This document shows positions 31,662-40,922 of a stretch of 64,000 nucleotides of DNA, piece by piece. Made by a program: the position numbers and the translations under genes. The number at the start of each line of letters is the position of its first letter. Position 1 is the first letter of the stretch. Origin of the DNA: Streptomyces sp. CMB-StM0423. GTDB taxonomy: Bacteria; Actinomycetota; Actinomycetes; Streptomycetales; Streptomycetaceae. The notes under the pieces were generated by a model. The model saw only the letters and a list, made by a program, of their open reading frames with translations. It was not told the origin of the DNA and made no database searches. The stretch lies in assembly GCF_002847285.1 (NCBI RefSeq), contig NZ_CP025407.1, forward strand, positions 3,752,501 to 3,816,500, given 5' to 3'.

Positions 31662-32297
31662 GTGGGGACGGACATCCGGGGATTCGTGGAGTGCCGCACG
31701 TGGGGTCCTGGCCTCGCCGTCGACGAGACGGCGTGGTATCCGGCCATCGAGCTGTCCATGCTGGGCGTGACCAGGGACTACGAGGCTTTCGCCTGCCTGT
31801 TCGGCGTCCGGGACCTCAGCGGCCACTGGCGGCCGGTCAGTTCCGGCCGGGGGCTGCCCGGTGACGTATCGGAGGCGGTCCGCGCGAAGCACGCGTCGTG
31901 GGGAGAGGCCGCGTTCGGCGCCACCTGGCTGGGCTGGCACGAAGTCCTCGCCATCGACTGGGACGAGCCGGCGATCCCCCGGGCGACCACCGTCGCCCGG
32001 TACCGGCGGCTGCCGGACGGTGGGCTGGAGCTGCTGCACCGGGACGACTGGAGCCGCGGGTTCGCGCGGGCCAGCGGCGTCGACACCCTGGCCGCCGATC
32101 CGGACCGCGTCGCCGAGCTGTGGGCCGAGGGCACGGAATGGGACGCCGGCACCCTGGTCTTCCGGGTCGAACGCGCACGGCGTCGCGACGCCGTACCCGC
32201 CGACGGCTTGTGGCACCCGGTGTGGACCGTCATGCGCGCGCTCACCGGTGTCCACGGCGACGGGAACGTCCGCCTGGCGGTGTGGTTCGAGGAGTAG
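31662..32297 (+). CDS. Hypothetical protein
   Basis: A 211-residue soluble protein that I do not recognise. It starts VGTDIRGFVECRTWGPGLAVDETAWYPAIEL, is rich in Trp and acidic residues, and has no membrane segment, signal peptide or clear catalytic motif. The GTG at 31662 has CACAAT (31649-31654) 7 nt upstream, consistent with a leaderless message. Codon bias is normal for the region, so the frame is credible. It is divergent from the GNAT gene and followed 68 bp later by the epoxide hydrolase, each with its own promoter-like box. Confidence 0.75.
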   Translation: MGTDIRGFVECRTWGPGLAVDETAWYPAIELSMLGVTRDYEAFACLFGVRDLSGHWRPVSSGRGLPGDVSEAVRAKHASWGEAAFGATWLGWHEVLAIDWDEPAIPRATTVARYRRLPDGGLELLHRDDWSRGFARASGVDTLAADPDRVAELWAEGTEWDAGTLVFRVERARRRDAVPADGLWHPVWTVMRALTGVHGDGNVRLAVWFEE

Positions 32298-32365
32298 TCC
32301 CGCGGTCCCCCGCCGGTGGGAAACGGCGAGGCGGAGGCGGTGGTGGGCGCCTAGGCTCCGAGGTC

Positions 32366-33568
32366 ATGGGTGCGAGTGCGGGTGAGCGTGTACGGCCGTT
32401 CCGGATCTCCGTGCCGGAGAGCGACCTCGACGATCTGCGGTACCGGCTCGACCGGACGCGGTGGCCCGACGAGTTGCCGGGAGCCGGGTGGGAGTACGGC
32501 GTACCGCGGGAGTATCTGCGGGAACTGGTGCGCTACTGGCGGCACGCGTACGACTGGCGGGCCGCGGAGGCCCGGCTGAACCTCTGGCCGCAGTTCATGA
32601 CCACCATCGATGGCGCGGACGTCCATTTCGCGCACATCCGCTCGCCGGAACCCGACGCCACGCCGCTCGTCATCACGCACGGCTGGCCGGGCTCCATCGT
32701 CGAGTTCGAGCGGATCGCCGGGCCGCTCTCCGATCCCCGGGCGCACGGTGCCGATCCCGCGGACGCCTTCCACCTGGTGCTGCCGGGCATCCCCGGGTTC
32801 GGGTTCTCCGGGCCCACGCGGGAGAAGGGCTGGGAGCACCGGCGGGTGGCGGCGGCGTTCGGGGAGTTGATGCGGCGGCTGGGGTACGGGCGGTACGGGG
32901 CGCAGGGCGGTGACTGGGGGGCGGCGGTCTCGCGCGAGCTGGGGCGGCTCTGCGGCGACCAGGTCATCGGGGTGCACCTGAACCTCATCCCCGGGGCCGG
33001 GGCGACCGCCGAGCCGGCCGCGGACGAACTCGCCGCCCTCAGCCCCGCGGAGCGCGCACGCACCCTCGCCTCCTGGGCGCGGTTCCAGGCGTGGAGCCGC
33101 GAGCAGCAGGGCTACGCCGACCTCCAGTCCACTCGTCCGCAGACCCTCGCCTACGCGCTCACCGACTCGCCCGTCGGCCAGCTCGCCTGGATCGCGGAGA
33201 AGTTCAAGGAGTGGACGGACTCGGCCGACCGGCCCGAGGACGCCGTCGACCGCGACCACCTCCTGACCAACGTGATGCTCTACTGGCTGACCGGCACCGC
33301 CGGATCCTCCGCCCGCATCTACTACGAGCGCGCCCACGCCGCCTACCGGGGGCAGCCGCCGGAGCGCTCGGCCGCCCCCACCGCGTTCGCCGCCTTCCCG
33401 CGGGAGAACTTCGTCGTCCTGCGGCACCGGGCGGAACGTACCGACAACATCGTCCGCTGGACCGAGTTCGACCGCGGCGGCCACTTCGCCGCGATGGAGC
33501 AGCCGGATCTCCTCACCGGCGACATCCGCGCCTTCTTCCGCGGCCTGCGCGACGCAAGCACCCCCTGA
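32366..33568 (+). CDS. Epoxide hydrolase (alpha/beta hydrolase, N-terminal EHN domain)
   Basis: A 400-residue enzyme. The EHN domain (about 8-110) starts with FRISVPESDLDDLRYRLDRTRWPDEL. The alpha/beta core has the oxyanion-hole motif HGWPGS (about 113), the nucleophile in GGDWGAAVS (Asp about 189), and the base His in RGGHFAAMEQPD near the end. Cap-domain tyrosines are plausible. It hydrolyses epoxides to diols, and the true substrate is unknown. The ATG at 32366 follows TAGGCT (32352-32357) by 8 nt. Confidence 0.94.
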   Translation: MGASAGERVRPFRISVPESDLDDLRYRLDRTRWPDELPGAGWEYGVPREYLRELVRYWRHAYDWRAAEARLNLWPQFMTTIDGADVHFAHIRSPEPDATPLVITHGWPGSIVEFERIAGPLSDPRAHGADPADAFHLVLPGIPGFGFSGPTREKGWEHRRVAAAFGELMRRLGYGRYGAQGGDWGAAVSRELGRLCGDQVIGVHLNLIPGAGATAEPAADELAALSPAERARTLASWARFQAWSREQQGYADLQSTRPQTLAYALTDSPVGQLAWIAEKFKEWTDSADRPEDAVDRDHLLTNVMLYWLTGTAGSSARIYYERAHAAYRGQPPERSAAPTAFAAFPRENFVVLRHRAERTDNIVRWTEFDRGGHFAAMEQPDLLTGDIRAFFRGLRDASTP

Positions 33569-33590
33569 CGCGCCGCTGCGCGTCCGCCCG

Positions 33591-34163
33591 TCAGGCGGCC
33601 CCGTCGTACACCAGCAGGCCGTCCTCCCGCAGCCGCGCCCCCGGCGTGACCCGGTGGGGCGTCAGCCGGCCGTCGTGGGACAGGTGCAGGACCGGGGTGC
33701 CGTGGGCCAGGACCGCGGCGTCGGCGATGAGGCGGCGGTGGCAGCGCCACCAGAGGTGCTCGGCGCACATCACCGCCGTCCGTGCCGTCGCCGCCTCGTG
33801 CAGGAGGCCGGTCAGCGCCGCGGTGAAGCGCGGGTCGCGGGTGTAGCCGGCGTAGCCGCGGAAGGAGGCGTTCTCCCAGTACGTGTCCGGGGAGCCGGGC
33901 GCCGCCCTGCGGAAGCCGCCGAGGCGCGGCTCCCAGCGGTACGCGATGTCCGTATCGGGCAGCCACCGCGCCAGGGCGTCGCGGGCCACGTCCGGGTTGC
34001 GGCGGCTGCCGGGGGCGGTGCGCACGTCGACCACCGACCGGACGTCCGCGCCGTGCAGCAGGGCGGCGAGCCGGTCGCGGTCCGCGGTACCGTGGCCGAC
34101 CGTCAGCAGCGGCGCGGGCCCGCCGTCGCCGCCGGGTCCGCCGTCCCCGTAGCCGTCCGTCAC
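33591..34163 (-). CDS. DUF488 domain protein
   Basis: A 190-residue protein of the DUF488 family. Typical segments are LLTVGHGTADRDRLAALL (about 18-35), SVVDVRTAPGSRRNP (about 43-57), the WEPRLGGFR loop, and CAEHLWWRCHRRLIAD (about 132-147) with the family Cys/His pattern. The biochemical role is uncertain, and the family is associated with metal or stress functions. The GTG start at 34163 overlaps the stop of a 22-codon upstream frame (GTGA). The first 17 residues are Gly/Asp/Pro rich. Confidence 0.88.
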   Translation of the reverse strand: MTDGYGDGGPGGDGGPAPLLTVGHGTADRDRLAALLHGADVRSVVDVRTAPGSRRNPDVARDALARWLPDTDIAYRWEPRLGGFRRAAPGSPDTYWENASFRGYAGYTRDPRFTAALTGLLHEAATARTAVMCAEHLWWRCHRRLIADAAVLAHGTPVLHLSHDGRLTPHRVTPGARLREDGLLVYDGAA

Positions 34164-34228
34164 GTACCGGCGGGGGCCGCGCGCGGCACCGCCGTGTCCT
34201 CGACCGCTTCGGGGGAGAGCTTCCGCAT
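34160..34228 (-). CDS. Possible 22-residue leader peptide before DUF488
   Basis: ATG at 34228 opens a frame of 22 codons (MRKLSPEAVEDTAVPRAAP...) whose TGA overlaps the DUF488 GTG. An AAGACT box lies 6 nt upstream of the ATG, like other leaderless starts here. It could be a coupled leader peptide, a small functional peptide, or chance. Confidence 0.4.
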   Translation of the reverse strand: MRKLSPEAVEDTAVPRAAPAGT

Positions 34229-34276
34229 GGCCTCAGTCTTCAGCAACCGGCGGCCCGCCGCGCGGCGAGGCGCCGG

Positions 34277-35728
34277 TCAGTCCCGTTTGCAGATCCGGTC
34301 CAGCAGGTTCGCCGTCGCCCGCTGGATCACGCTGTTCACGTGGTCGGGACGGTCCAGCGCCGGCGACCACGCGAACGTGCCCGCCGCGAAGACCAGCCCG
34401 CCCGCCGGCGTCTCGTACAGCGACGTCTCCTGATACCGCCGCATGCCGCGCGAGTCCGGGTACGGCGAGTGGGCCAGCAGCTTGCGCCCGGTGTGCTTCG
34501 GCAGCGGGGCGCGCGGGAAGTAGCGGTCCGCCTCGCCCGCGACCAGGCCCGGCAGTTCGTCGCCCTCCAGGGCGCCGGTCGCCTCCCACAGCCAGTGGTC
34601 GGCGTTCCGTACGACCAGGGGGCGCGGCTCCGGCACCCGGCCCACGTACTGCACGCCCAGCAACTCCTGCTCCGGCGCGCCCTGTTCGCGCCAGAGCGCC
34701 GGGCGGCCCGGGCCCTGGCGCTTGGTGCAGTGCAGCAGCCGGTCGGGCTCGCCGGCCGCGGAGGGGGCGAGGCCGACCTGCCAGTACATGGTGTTGGCGG
34801 AGAGGAACACCAGCGACGTGCCCGCCTCCCTGGCCTTCTCCGCGGCCCGGCGCATCGGCACCGACCAGTACTCGTCGTGGCCGGGGAAGACGATGCCGCG
34901 GTAGCGCGTCGGGTCGATCCGGCCGGCGTGCAGGTCGCGGGCGTCCGCGTACGCGAGGTCGTAGCCGTAGCGCTCGGCCCAGCGGATGAAGTCGTAGGCG
35001 TGGCCGGCGTGCAGCGGCAGCCCGGCGCCGGCGTAGGGCCGGTCGAAGGAGACCGTGGTGGCCGCCTCCGGCTCGCCGAGGAGGCAGCCCTCGTCGTCCC
35101 AGGCGTGGTAGAGGCTGGCGCCCGTACGGCCGTCCTCCGGGTAGAGGTTGTACGCCTGCCACGTCACGTCCGGCAGCAGCAGGAGCAGGTCGGCGGGCTC
35201 GGTGGAGCGGACGGTGAACGGCGCGTGCGAGCGGTGGCCGTCGGCGGTGGTGAGCACGGCGACGTACGCGCCGGGGGAGAAGTACGACGGGATCTGCAGC
35301 CGCCAGGACAGCCACCAGTGGTGGCAGGAGACCGTCCGCCCGGCGGCCAGCGGCACCGGCTGCACGATGCCGGCGAGCCGCGGGCTGCTCGTCACCTTCG
35401 CGGCGCCGTCGCCCGCGTAGTGGCCGATGCGGTAGATGTCGACGGCGAACTCCTGCGGCGGGTCGACGGAGATGCGGAAGTCGACCGATTCGCCGGGCTC
35501 GGCGCAGGAGGGCGCGGCGAATCCCTTGATCTGCTGGAGTACGTCGTTCGCGAGATGGACCCCGCCGTCGCCGGTGGTGGCGGCGTCGACGTACCAGGGG
35601 ACGAGGCGGCCGTCCTCGAAGGACTCCTCCCCGGCGTGCAGCCACGGCAGCGGCCCCGCCGCGAACGGATCGGAGACGGCGTGCGCGAGCGCCCCGGACT
35701 CCCATCGCCGGATGCTGTCGTGAACCAC
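34277..35728 (-). CDS. N,N-dimethylformamidase beta-subunit-like protein
   Basis: A 483-residue protein resembling the large subunit of N,N-dimethylformamidase (DUF6605). Characteristic segments are YRIGHYAGDGAAKV (about 99-112), DVTWQAYNLYPEDGRTGASLYH (about 187-208), the VSFDRPYAGAG stretch, RGIVFPGHDEYWSVPMRRA (about 279-297) and LSANTMYWQVGL (about 313-324). A secreted form is not predicted. Similar proteins occur widely in actinobacteria where the substrate is unlikely to be DMF. The GTG at 35728 has GAGGGAGGGG 8-10 nt upstream. Confidence 0.85.
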   Translation of the reverse strand: MVHDSIRRWESGALAHAVSDPFAAGPLPWLHAGEESFEDGRLVPWYVDAATTGDGGVHLANDVLQQIKGFAAPSCAEPGESVDFRISVDPPQEFAVDIYRIGHYAGDGAAKVTSSPRLAGIVQPVPLAAGRTVSCHHWWLSWRLQIPSYFSPGAYVAVLTTADGHRSHAPFTVRSTEPADLLLLLPDVTWQAYNLYPEDGRTGASLYHAWDDEGCLLGEPEAATTVSFDRPYAGAGLPLHAGHAYDFIRWAERYGYDLAYADARDLHAGRIDPTRYRGIVFPGHDEYWSVPMRRAAEKAREAGTSLVFLSANTMYWQVGLAPSAAGEPDRLLHCTKRQGPGRPALWREQGAPEQELLGVQYVGRVPEPRPLVVRNADHWLWEATGALEGDELPGLVAGEADRYFPRAPLPKHTGRKLLAHSPYPDSRGMRRYQETSLYETPAGGLVFAAGTFAWSPALDRPDHVNSVIQRATANLLDRICKRD

Positions 35729-35841
35729 GGGCCGATCCCCTCCCTCGCCCCCGCGTGGGTCGGCGAGTCCAGGACATCACATAACGCGAACAGGTCTTCA
35801 CGGAACGCCGACATTCGTTCGACATGACGCCCGTGCGAGGG

Positions 35842-35862
35842 TGACGGTTCCGGAAACCGTCA
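35842..35862 (-). terminator. Hairpin after the M48-like membrane gene
   Basis: TGACGGTT (35842-35849) and AACCGTCA (35855-35862) form an 8-bp stem with a 5-nt loop, immediately after the stop of the gene at 35865-37880 on the minus strand. Confidence 0.65.
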
Positions 35863-35864
35863 GG

Positions 35865-37880
35865 TCAGACCAGGAGAACCGGCTTCTCGGCCCGTACCCC
35901 CGCGGCTGTCAGCCAGGAGCGCAACTGGGTGTCGTCGCGGGTCTCGACCAGCGTGCGGACCGCCGCCGCCGGGCTGCCGCCGCGGCGGGTGCGCAGCACG
36001 GGGCCGTCGAGCCAGTCGAGTCCCGGGGCGGCGCCCGCGGTGTCGACGGCCGCACAGCAGACCATCGCGAGGACGTGGTCCACGAGGAGTTCGCGGCCGG
36101 TACGGGGCGGGATCAGCGGCGGCGCGCCGCCGGCCGGTGCGTTCTCCTGCTGCACCCGGGCGAGGGCGGCGCCGATCCGGTCGGCCTCCTCCGGGCCCGC
36201 GGTGAGCCGGTCCACGACGCGGGCGAGCGTGCCGCGGTCGGGGCGGCCCGCGGGCTCCGGGCAGTCTTCGAGCCGGTCGAGCACGGCGTGCAGCCGGGCG
36301 GCCTCCAGCCGCCACTTGCGGTCCACGACCTCGTCGGGGTACTGGTCCCAGCTCACCCCCGCGAACCCGGCCGCCGGCTCCCCGCCGACCACGGCGCCGA
36401 CCGCCGCGCCGCCGGGCCCGCTGAACAGCTCCGCGGCCAGCAGCGACGCCGCCTCGTCCACCATGCCGGGCTCCTCCAGCAGGTCGCAGGCGGGGCGCTC
36501 GCCCAGCCGGGTGGCGAAGCCCTCGGCGAGGCGGTCGCGGCGGGACAGCTCGGTGAGGGCGGAGACGACGCCCGCGTTGAGCCGGGAGGGCCAGCGGCCC
36601 ATGCGCCAGGCGGGCAGCGCGACCCGGGTCAGCAGCCGGTCCCAGCCCGCGTAGGCGAGCCCGACCTGCTCCTGCGCGACGATCCGCAGCCCGTAGTCCA
36701 CGGCCTGGGCCCGCTCGGCCGCGGCGGCGGCGACGGCGCGCTCCATCTCGACGGGGTGCTCGCCGCAGGCGCGCAGCAGCAGCCGCGCGATGCCGCCGGT
36801 GAACCGCCGCCAGAGCCGGGCCGCGCGGGCGCGGGGGCCCAGGCGGGCGGGGCCGGGGGCCGGGTGGGGGCCGGCGGCGTACGGATCAGGCCCGCCGAGG
36901 GGCGCGCCGGGGGCCGTCTCGTACGGTCCCGGGCCGGCTTCGTACGGTCCCGGGCCGGCTTCGTACGGTCCGGGGCCCTCAACGCTCCCCGGCGCTCGGG
37001 ACGGCAGCGCCGCCGCCGCGTCCAGGGCCCGTACGAAGCGGCGCGCCGCGGCGATGTCGGGCTGGGCCGAGGCCGCCGTTCCCGCGACGACCGGGGCGAG
37101 GACCGCGCGCAGTTCGCCGACGCGCATCCACCACAGGAACGGCGAGCCGATGACGAGCACCGGGCCCTCCGGGTCCGCGGTGGCGCGCTCGACGACCTCG
37201 CGCCAGTTCGGCGCGTACGACGCCTCCGCCGACGCCTGCCGCCTGGCCGCCGCCGCGGCGGCGTGGCTCTCGGCGGCGGGGCCGCGCGGCGCGCCCTGCC
37301 CGTCGCCGGAGCCGAACACCGCGGCGCCGCCCGCGCCGTACGCACCCGGCACGCCCGGGGCCGTACGCGAACCGGGGACGGGGACGGAACCGGAGCCGCC
37401 GGGCCCGCGGGGGCGCAGCGCCCGGGCCACCCGGCCGCCGAGGCGCCGCAGCCAGCTCCGCACGCCCGTCGGGGTGGGACCCGGGTCCTCCAGCCAACTG
37501 TCGCAGTCCGGGGTGAGCGCCACCGCCGCCGGCACCGGCACGCCGAGGCGCTCGGCGAGGTCGCCGACGAGGCGGTAGAGGTCGGGGGCGGCCCGGCGCG
37601 GCACCGGGACGGTGAGCGTGGCCGCGGGCTCCGCGCGCGAGATGGACCGCGCGACGGCGGCCGCCAGGACGGGCGCCAGGACGGCGAGCCCGACGACGGG
37701 CCAGCGCAGCGCCGCGAGCACTCCGTCGACACGCCCTATGGCCGAGCCGGCCAGCAGCAGGACTGCCGCCGCCCCCGGCAGCAGGACGACCCCGAGGGCC
37801 GCCCCCCGTACGCGCAGGACGGCGAGAGCCCGGGAGCGGGCGGCTTGCGCACCCGCCTCCGTACCGGTCGCTGTGGACAC
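35865..37880 (-). CDS. Membrane protein resembling an M48 peptidase without the zinc motif
   Basis: A 671-residue protein. Two membrane helices (about 28-46 and 60-78) are followed by a long cytoplasmic region. PVLVIGSPFLWWMRVGELRAVLAPVVAGTA (about 240-270) matches the position where M48 peptidases have a hydrophobic strand and ELRAVLAHExxH. Here the H-E-x-x-H is absent (APVVAG). A Gly/Pro/Tyr repeat insertion (GPGPYEA units, 21-bp repeats at 36920-36961) and an Ala-rich segment interrupt the fold. The C-terminal half is helical, without recognised motifs. The GTG at 37880 has GAGG about 8 nt upstream. A non-catalytic role is inferred. Confidence 0.7.
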   Translation of the reverse strand: MSTATGTEAGAQAARSRALAVLRVRGAALGVVLLPGAAAVLLLAGSAIGRVDGVLAALRWPVVGLAVLAPVLAAAVARSISRAEPAATLTVPVPRRAAPDLYRLVGDLAERLGVPVPAAVALTPDCDSWLEDPGPTPTGVRSWLRRLGGRVARALRPRGPGGSGSVPVPGSRTAPGVPGAYGAGGAAVFGSGDGQGAPRGPAAESHAAAAAARRQASAEASYAPNWREVVERATADPEGPVLVIGSPFLWWMRVGELRAVLAPVVAGTAASAQPDIAAARRFVRALDAAAALPSRAPGSVEGPGPYEAGPGPYEAGPGPYETAPGAPLGGPDPYAAGPHPAPGPARLGPRARAARLWRRFTGGIARLLLRACGEHPVEMERAVAAAAAERAQAVDYGLRIVAQEQVGLAYAGWDRLLTRVALPAWRMGRWPSRLNAGVVSALTELSRRDRLAEGFATRLGERPACDLLEEPGMVDEAASLLAAELFSGPGGAAVGAVVGGEPAAGFAGVSWDQYPDEVVDRKWRLEAARLHAVLDRLEDCPEPAGRPDRGTLARVVDRLTAGPEEADRIGAALARVQQENAPAGGAPPLIPPRTGRELLVDHVLAMVCCAAVDTAGAAPGLDWLDGPVLRTRRGGSPAAAVRTLVETRDDTQLRSWLTAAGVRAEKPVLLV
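36920..36979 (+). repeat. 21-bp tandem repeats inside the M48-like gene
   Basis: Two exact 21-bp units (36920-36940 and 36941-36961, starting CGTACGGTCCCGGGCC) and a partial third encode GPGPYEA repeats. The unit length is a multiple of three, so copy number could vary without a frameshift. Confidence 0.8.
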
Positions 37881-38154
37881 GTCCGTACCTCACCCCCTCA
37901 ACCGCCGACGGGTAGGGCAACGGCCGTAACGAGGCGAAACGGCCGTACTCCACCACTGTCGCACCGGCCACGGCCAGTGCAATGCCGGTAGGCCAGTTGG
38001 CCTGATCAGGCCCCCACTGCCCGGACGAAGCCGACCGGACGGCCGGTACGTCGGGCAGGTGCACCATAGTTGGGGGGCGCGGCCGCGTCAGCAGGACCGC
38101 CTCCCGGTCACCCGATGGTATGGCCTTGGGCAAAGGTCAGGACGCCGTGAAATT
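37881..38154. other. Intergenic region with palindromes
   Basis: About 270 bp without a convincing gene. It holds the perfect palindrome GGCCTGATCAGGCC (37999-38012), preceded by GGCCAGTTGGCC (37991-38002). An open minus-strand frame crosses it but lacks a start signal and family resemblance. The promoter of the M48-like gene must lie here. Confidence 0.5.
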
Positions 38155-39426
<1,272 letters not shown>

Positions 39427-39705
39427 GGGGTCAGCCTAACGGTCGGCTCCCGGGCCACCGGTCCGGGTGACGGCACTTTCGCCCCCATACCCGATCAACC
39501 ACTCCTTACGAGGGTAAATAACGCCATTTTCGGCTCGTGTCCCCTCGTTCGGCGGTAGGAAGGCCGCCGCGGGCGCACCATCCGATTGCCCAGTCATCAC
39601 ACGTCACGCCCGTCACACAGAGCCCAGAGAACCCAGAAGTCAAGTCGGAAACCGGCAGAAGCAGGCGAGTTCGAGCGACGAGCAAGTCGAGCAAGGAGTC
39701 CCGTA
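39427..39705. promoter_or_regulatory. Divergent purD/SLATT promoter region
   Basis: About 280 bp with no gene. It holds the purD -10 box (39433-39438) and an AT-richer block with TTACGAGGGTAAATAACG (39506-39523) that could be the SLATT promoter. ACTTTCGCCCCCA (39475-39487) also occurs, inverted, at 19073-19085. Short direct repeats built on GAGCAAG precede the SLATT ribosome site. Confidence 0.45.
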
Positions 39706-40539
39706 ATGAACCACTCGGAGGAGACCCGGACGACCGGCACCGCGACCGGCGCCACCCACGAAGGCCGCGGCGGGCGCGGCCTCTTCGGCCGCAGGAGCAG
39801 GGCGGGGCGAGGGGACCGCGGCGCGGGCGGCGGCGTGGGCGGCCCCGGCTCCGTGGCGCGGCCCGGTGAGCTGCTGGCCCGGCCGTTCCCGCTCGGCGAC
39901 TGGGGCGACCCGGCCAAGCGGCTGGACGAGCTGTACCTGTGGGCGGAGGAGGGCGCGCTGCACACCGCGGAGTCGTACCTGGCCGCCCGCCGCGTCAAGC
40001 GCCGCGCGGCGCGCGCGCTGCGGGCCTCGGCGGCGGTGTGCGCGGCGGCGGGCGCCGCGCTGCCGGTGCTGGACCTGACGGAGACGGTGCCGGACCGGTT
40101 CGCCGGCTGGGCGTTCGTGGCCCTGTTCGCGGCGCTGGCGTGCCTGGCGGCGGACCGGTTCTTCGGGGTGACGGCGGGCTGGATGCGCGACGTGGCGACG
40201 GCGCAGGCGGTGCAGCGGCGGCTGGAGGCGCTGCAGTTCGACTGGGCGTCGGAGTCGGTACGGGAGGTGCTGGGCCCGACGGAGGGCACGGCGGGCGAGG
40301 CGGCGGAGCGGTGCCTGGTGGTGCTGCGGCGCTTCACGGAGGACGTGACGGAGCTGGTGCGGGCCGAGACGGCGGACTGGATGGTGGCGTTCGGCGGCGG
40401 CCGGGCGGCGCTGGCGACGCAGTCGCTGGCGTGGGCCCGCTGCCCCGAGACCCAGCCCCAGGCCCGCGCGCCCCTCCCCCCGGCCGGCCTACGCCCCACC
40501 ATGCCCCGCCAACGCCCCCCGGAACCCCCGGGGCGTTAG
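39706..40539 (+). CDS. SLATT-domain membrane protein
   Basis: A 277-residue protein. After a disordered Gly/Arg-rich leader (about 1-60), the SLATT core starts at GDWGDPAKRLDELYLWAEEGALHTAESYLAAR (about 66-96). Two membrane helices follow (about 104-127 and 133-152), then a long helical segment AQAVQRRLEALQFDWASESVREVLGPTEGTA (about 168-198) and CLVVLRRFTEDVTELVRAETADWMV. SLATT proteins are predicted two-helix effectors, some linked to nucleotide-signal defence systems. The actinobacterial members are usually solitary, as here. ATG 39706 has AAGGAG 7 nt upstream. The C-terminal 40 residues are Pro/Arg rich. Confidence 0.85.
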   Translation: MNHSEETRTTGTATGATHEGRGGRGLFGRRSRAGRGDRGAGGGVGGPGSVARPGELLARPFPLGDWGDPAKRLDELYLWAEEGALHTAESYLAARRVKRRAARALRASAAVCAAAGAALPVLDLTETVPDRFAGWAFVALFAALACLAADRFFGVTAGWMRDVATAQAVQRRLEALQFDWASESVREVLGPTEGTAGEAAERCLVVLRRFTEDVTELVRAETADWMVAFGGGRAALATQSLAWARCPETQPQARAPLPPAGLRPTMPRQRPPEPPGR

Positions 40540-40922
40540 CCGGGAGGCGTGGGAGGCGGGGGGACGTACACGCAGGACGCGGCGCCGCAGGCGCACGCGG
40601 ATCCAGACGACGCGCCCGCGCCCCCGCCGCCCCCGGGCGAGCGCCGCGGGGCCGCATCCCCGCGGGCGCATGCGGCAGACGGACGAGGCGAGCCACCGCC
40701 CCGCCGAGACCACACGCGAGGCAGCGCGCTTCCCCGCCCTCGCCCTGCGAGCCCGCGGCGCGAGCCGACACCTCCCCAGCCCCAGCCGACCGCACCGCGC
40801 CTCCTCACCGCCGCCCCCGCCCCGCGGGATCACCGCGTAAGCCGACACCCTCCCCCGCCCCCCGAGCGCCGGTCGGGCACAGTGGTCAGGGGTAGGTGGC
40901 AAGGGACGAGTGGGGGTTACGC
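40540..40922. other. Intergenic, no supported gene
   Basis: About 380 bp of Pro/Arg/Gly-coding-like, very GC-rich DNA. A plus-strand frame from 40549 stays open into the next gene, but it is low complexity, lacks a clear ribosome site and resembles no family. I see no hairpin with convincing terminator character. Confidence 0.5.

Noticed and set aside
36979..38133. Minus-strand frame covering the purD to M48-like intergenic region
   Set aside because: It becomes an Arg-rich shadow inside the M48-like gene and has no clear start signal.
39706..40539. SLATT gene as part of a CBASS or similar defence operon
   Set aside because: No nucleotide cyclase, nuclease or other effector partner is adjacent. 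Neighbours are purD and an M23 peptidase.
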